Source: Allacma fusca (Eukaryota; Arthropoda; Collembola; Symphypleona; Sminthuridae). Taken from it: a stretch of 64,000 nt of DNA. Below the pieces are notes generated by a model. That model was given only the letters and a program-made list of their open reading frames with translations, did no database searches and was not told the DNA's origin. Where the stretch lies: assembly GCA_947179485.1 (NCBI GenBank), contig OX359250.1, positions 40,048,600-40,112,599 of the forward strand. Reading direction: 5' to 3'. This document shows, in pieces, positions 62,226-64,000 of this stretch. Position 1 is the first letter of the stretch. Every line of letters begins with the position of its first letter. The translations under genes were made by a program, and so were the position numbers.

Positions 62226-64000
62226 TGTTGGTGTGTGTTTGTGTGTGTGTGTGTAAAATAATACAGGGAAGTGTATTTTTGGTACGATGTATGTACGATG
62301 CAATTTCGCATCGTCGAAACTCTATGCAATTCTTGACGCTGTCTATACTTATATGTATTTCCCTTTCAGGATATAGTCCATTAGTCTCCCGTGGGCTGGG
62401 GTTTTAAGAAAGAGAGAATGAGCGTGTATTCACTTTTTTATCTTTAAAAAAAAAACAAACTTGTATTGTGAGTATTAACATGGCGTTGTTGGCATCGCAT
62501 GAGGAAATTGCTCTCCTGTCTTCAGAAATGTAATGTTATCAAAGGATTTGACTAAATCCTTCAACCCTATCATGGTCTAGATTCAAAGCATAGAATATAA
62601 TTTTGTAAAGAGTGATTGCCCCTGCTGGAATTATACTATGAGTATATTATAGATACTTATATATCTAAATATATAGATATGTAATTACGTACATGTAGGT
62701 AAAATGTATACATATTTGTATAATAAAAGGAAAGGAAATAATCTCTCTCCCAGAGACACCCATGAAATAGTAACGAGCTACTTTTTACTCCCATTTATAG
62801 ATATAACCATTAGAATTGTATAGAGGTAGGATTCATATAACATAGGATTATAGGGATATAATAATATTAACGATCTATAGATAGGTAGATACATTTGGGT
62901 ATAGTACATATCTATTATCTATAGAAAGGAGTTCCAGTATGTGAAGCTCCTATCCCTTCTCATGTGAAGCATCATATCATAAGTTATTTATATGCCGGTG
63001 GATTTTGGGAGATGAAAGAAAATCTATACTATTCAAGGAAACTTTAGAACTGAAATTTCTCCTCTAGTTGATTATGGGAGGGAGGAAATTAAAGGAAACT
63101 TATTTATTCTTTGTAATGTTTCTCTCTCTCTCTCTCTCTCTCTCATCTCCTTCCTACCGACTCACTCCTCTGCATACTTATTACTTGAGTGAATCGACGC
63201 ATCTATCTCTGGTTTACATAGTGGAGGGGGGGGGAGGAGGAAATCCATCAGTCAAGGAGCTTTTTCGTAATTATTATTTATATAGGGAAATTACGCATTG
63301 TCTATATACCATCATCACCAGGGGAATCAACGATAGTTACAAGAGGTAGATACGGATCTAGTGTGTGAGCAACGTTTCAAGTCTTATTATTTTTAGGTCT
63401 TAAAAGTAACTGCGATTCATATTTTACTGGGAGGAAGATGAGGGAGGAGGAGTAGACTCGAAGGAGGAAGGGAATCTCGATGTCCGAAGGTATAATCTAG
63501 TCTAGGAGTAGATATACGTAGATATGTAATTATATCTATGTGTAGAGCCTCTGGGATCATAGAAGATCGGATGAAAAGGGAAATTGACGGGCATGGGATT
63601 CTTGTCATTGTCATTCCTTGGGTCCGTTTGATCATGAGGAAGTTACGAGATGGAGACTAGAGTCCCGGGTCTCAGAATATATGTATGGACGAGGGAGATT
63701 ATCCTTTGGTGGGGAAATCTCTGTATAGATCCTATCCACTGGGAAGTGTCCATATAAGACAAAATAAAATGAGTGGAAGGGAGGAGGGAGGGAGGGAGGG
63801 ATTCATGTACATACATAGCTATAGCTCATCAAAATTTACTACTTTCCCTCACTAGGGAATAAAAAGTGTGGGCAAATGTGGGACTCGGGAGTGTATCTAG
63901 GATCTTATTATCCTTTCTTTCTGGATTTCCTTAACCCATTGTAAATATTGTACGTAAATAGGTACAATTAATTTCTGACACTATGTGGATAATTATACAT

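Larger units (their letters stand above)
49001..64000. other. Gene-free stretch to the window end
   Basis: About 15 kb without a recognised gene or RNA. It holds CT/GA, GT, TA and CCT arrays, a T12-C-A10 hairpin near 49033-49055, and imperfect GTAATTATTA tandem units near 57801-57863. Confidence 0.6.

Noticed and set aside
1-64000. CRISPR arrays, bacterial operons or rRNA genes
   Set aside because: The repeats are simple-sequence arrays without spacers. Introns and base composition are eukaryotic. No rRNA-like segment was seen.

Overview
The window is animal nuclear DNA: AT-rich, sparse in genes, with GT-AG introns and dense microsatellites. The organism is probably an arthropod, possibly a crustacean. 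That is an inference from the style of the sequence and from the protein families, not a demonstrated identity. Only two loci have protein-coding content I can support, and both read on the minus strand. The other roughly 55 kb is intergenic or deep-intronic sequence in which long open frames are mostly translated simple repeats.

Left edge (1-3.55 kb): the 5' part of a TM9SF3-type nonaspanin gene. A 27-codon signal-peptide exon (3103-3183), a 2.5-kb intron, and exons 431-626, 218-340 and <1-131 join in phase. The rest of the gene runs off the window start. A non-coding first exon probably ends at 3471.

Middle (13.0-17.8 kb): the most interesting object is a 4,797-bp DNA transposon with 12-bp terminal inverted repeats (CCCGATGGGAAA) flanked by TAAATA. 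It carries (a) a CACTA/Tnp2-like DDE transposase of about 700 codons, broken by one extra base in an A7 run and one in-frame TGA, and (b) an apparently intact five-coding-exon gene for a 366-residue DUF4806-type protein. Both ends carry dense short arrays with an ACGT core: 9 copies in 166 bp at one end and 11 in 184 bp at the other. A consensus donor upstream of the transposase and an acceptor exactly at the DUF4806 start codon suggest that the whole transposase ORF lies in the first intron of the accessory gene. This matches the layout of plant En/Spm (tnpD inside tnpA intron 1, subterminal TnpA-binding repeats), with an unrelated accessory protein.

Smaller objects: a GGTCC-rich inverted-repeat element (about 4.88-5.21 kb), a degenerate tRNA-like segment (about 9.02-9.09 kb), and a 13-bp GC-rich motif shared between the TM9SF3 leader and position 28.4 kb.

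Right side (17.8-64 kb): no gene that I can recognise. It is dominated by (CT/GA)n, (GT/CA)n, (TATG)n and trinucleotide arrays, with the longest pyrimidine/purine tracts concentrated at about 29.4-35.9 kb.
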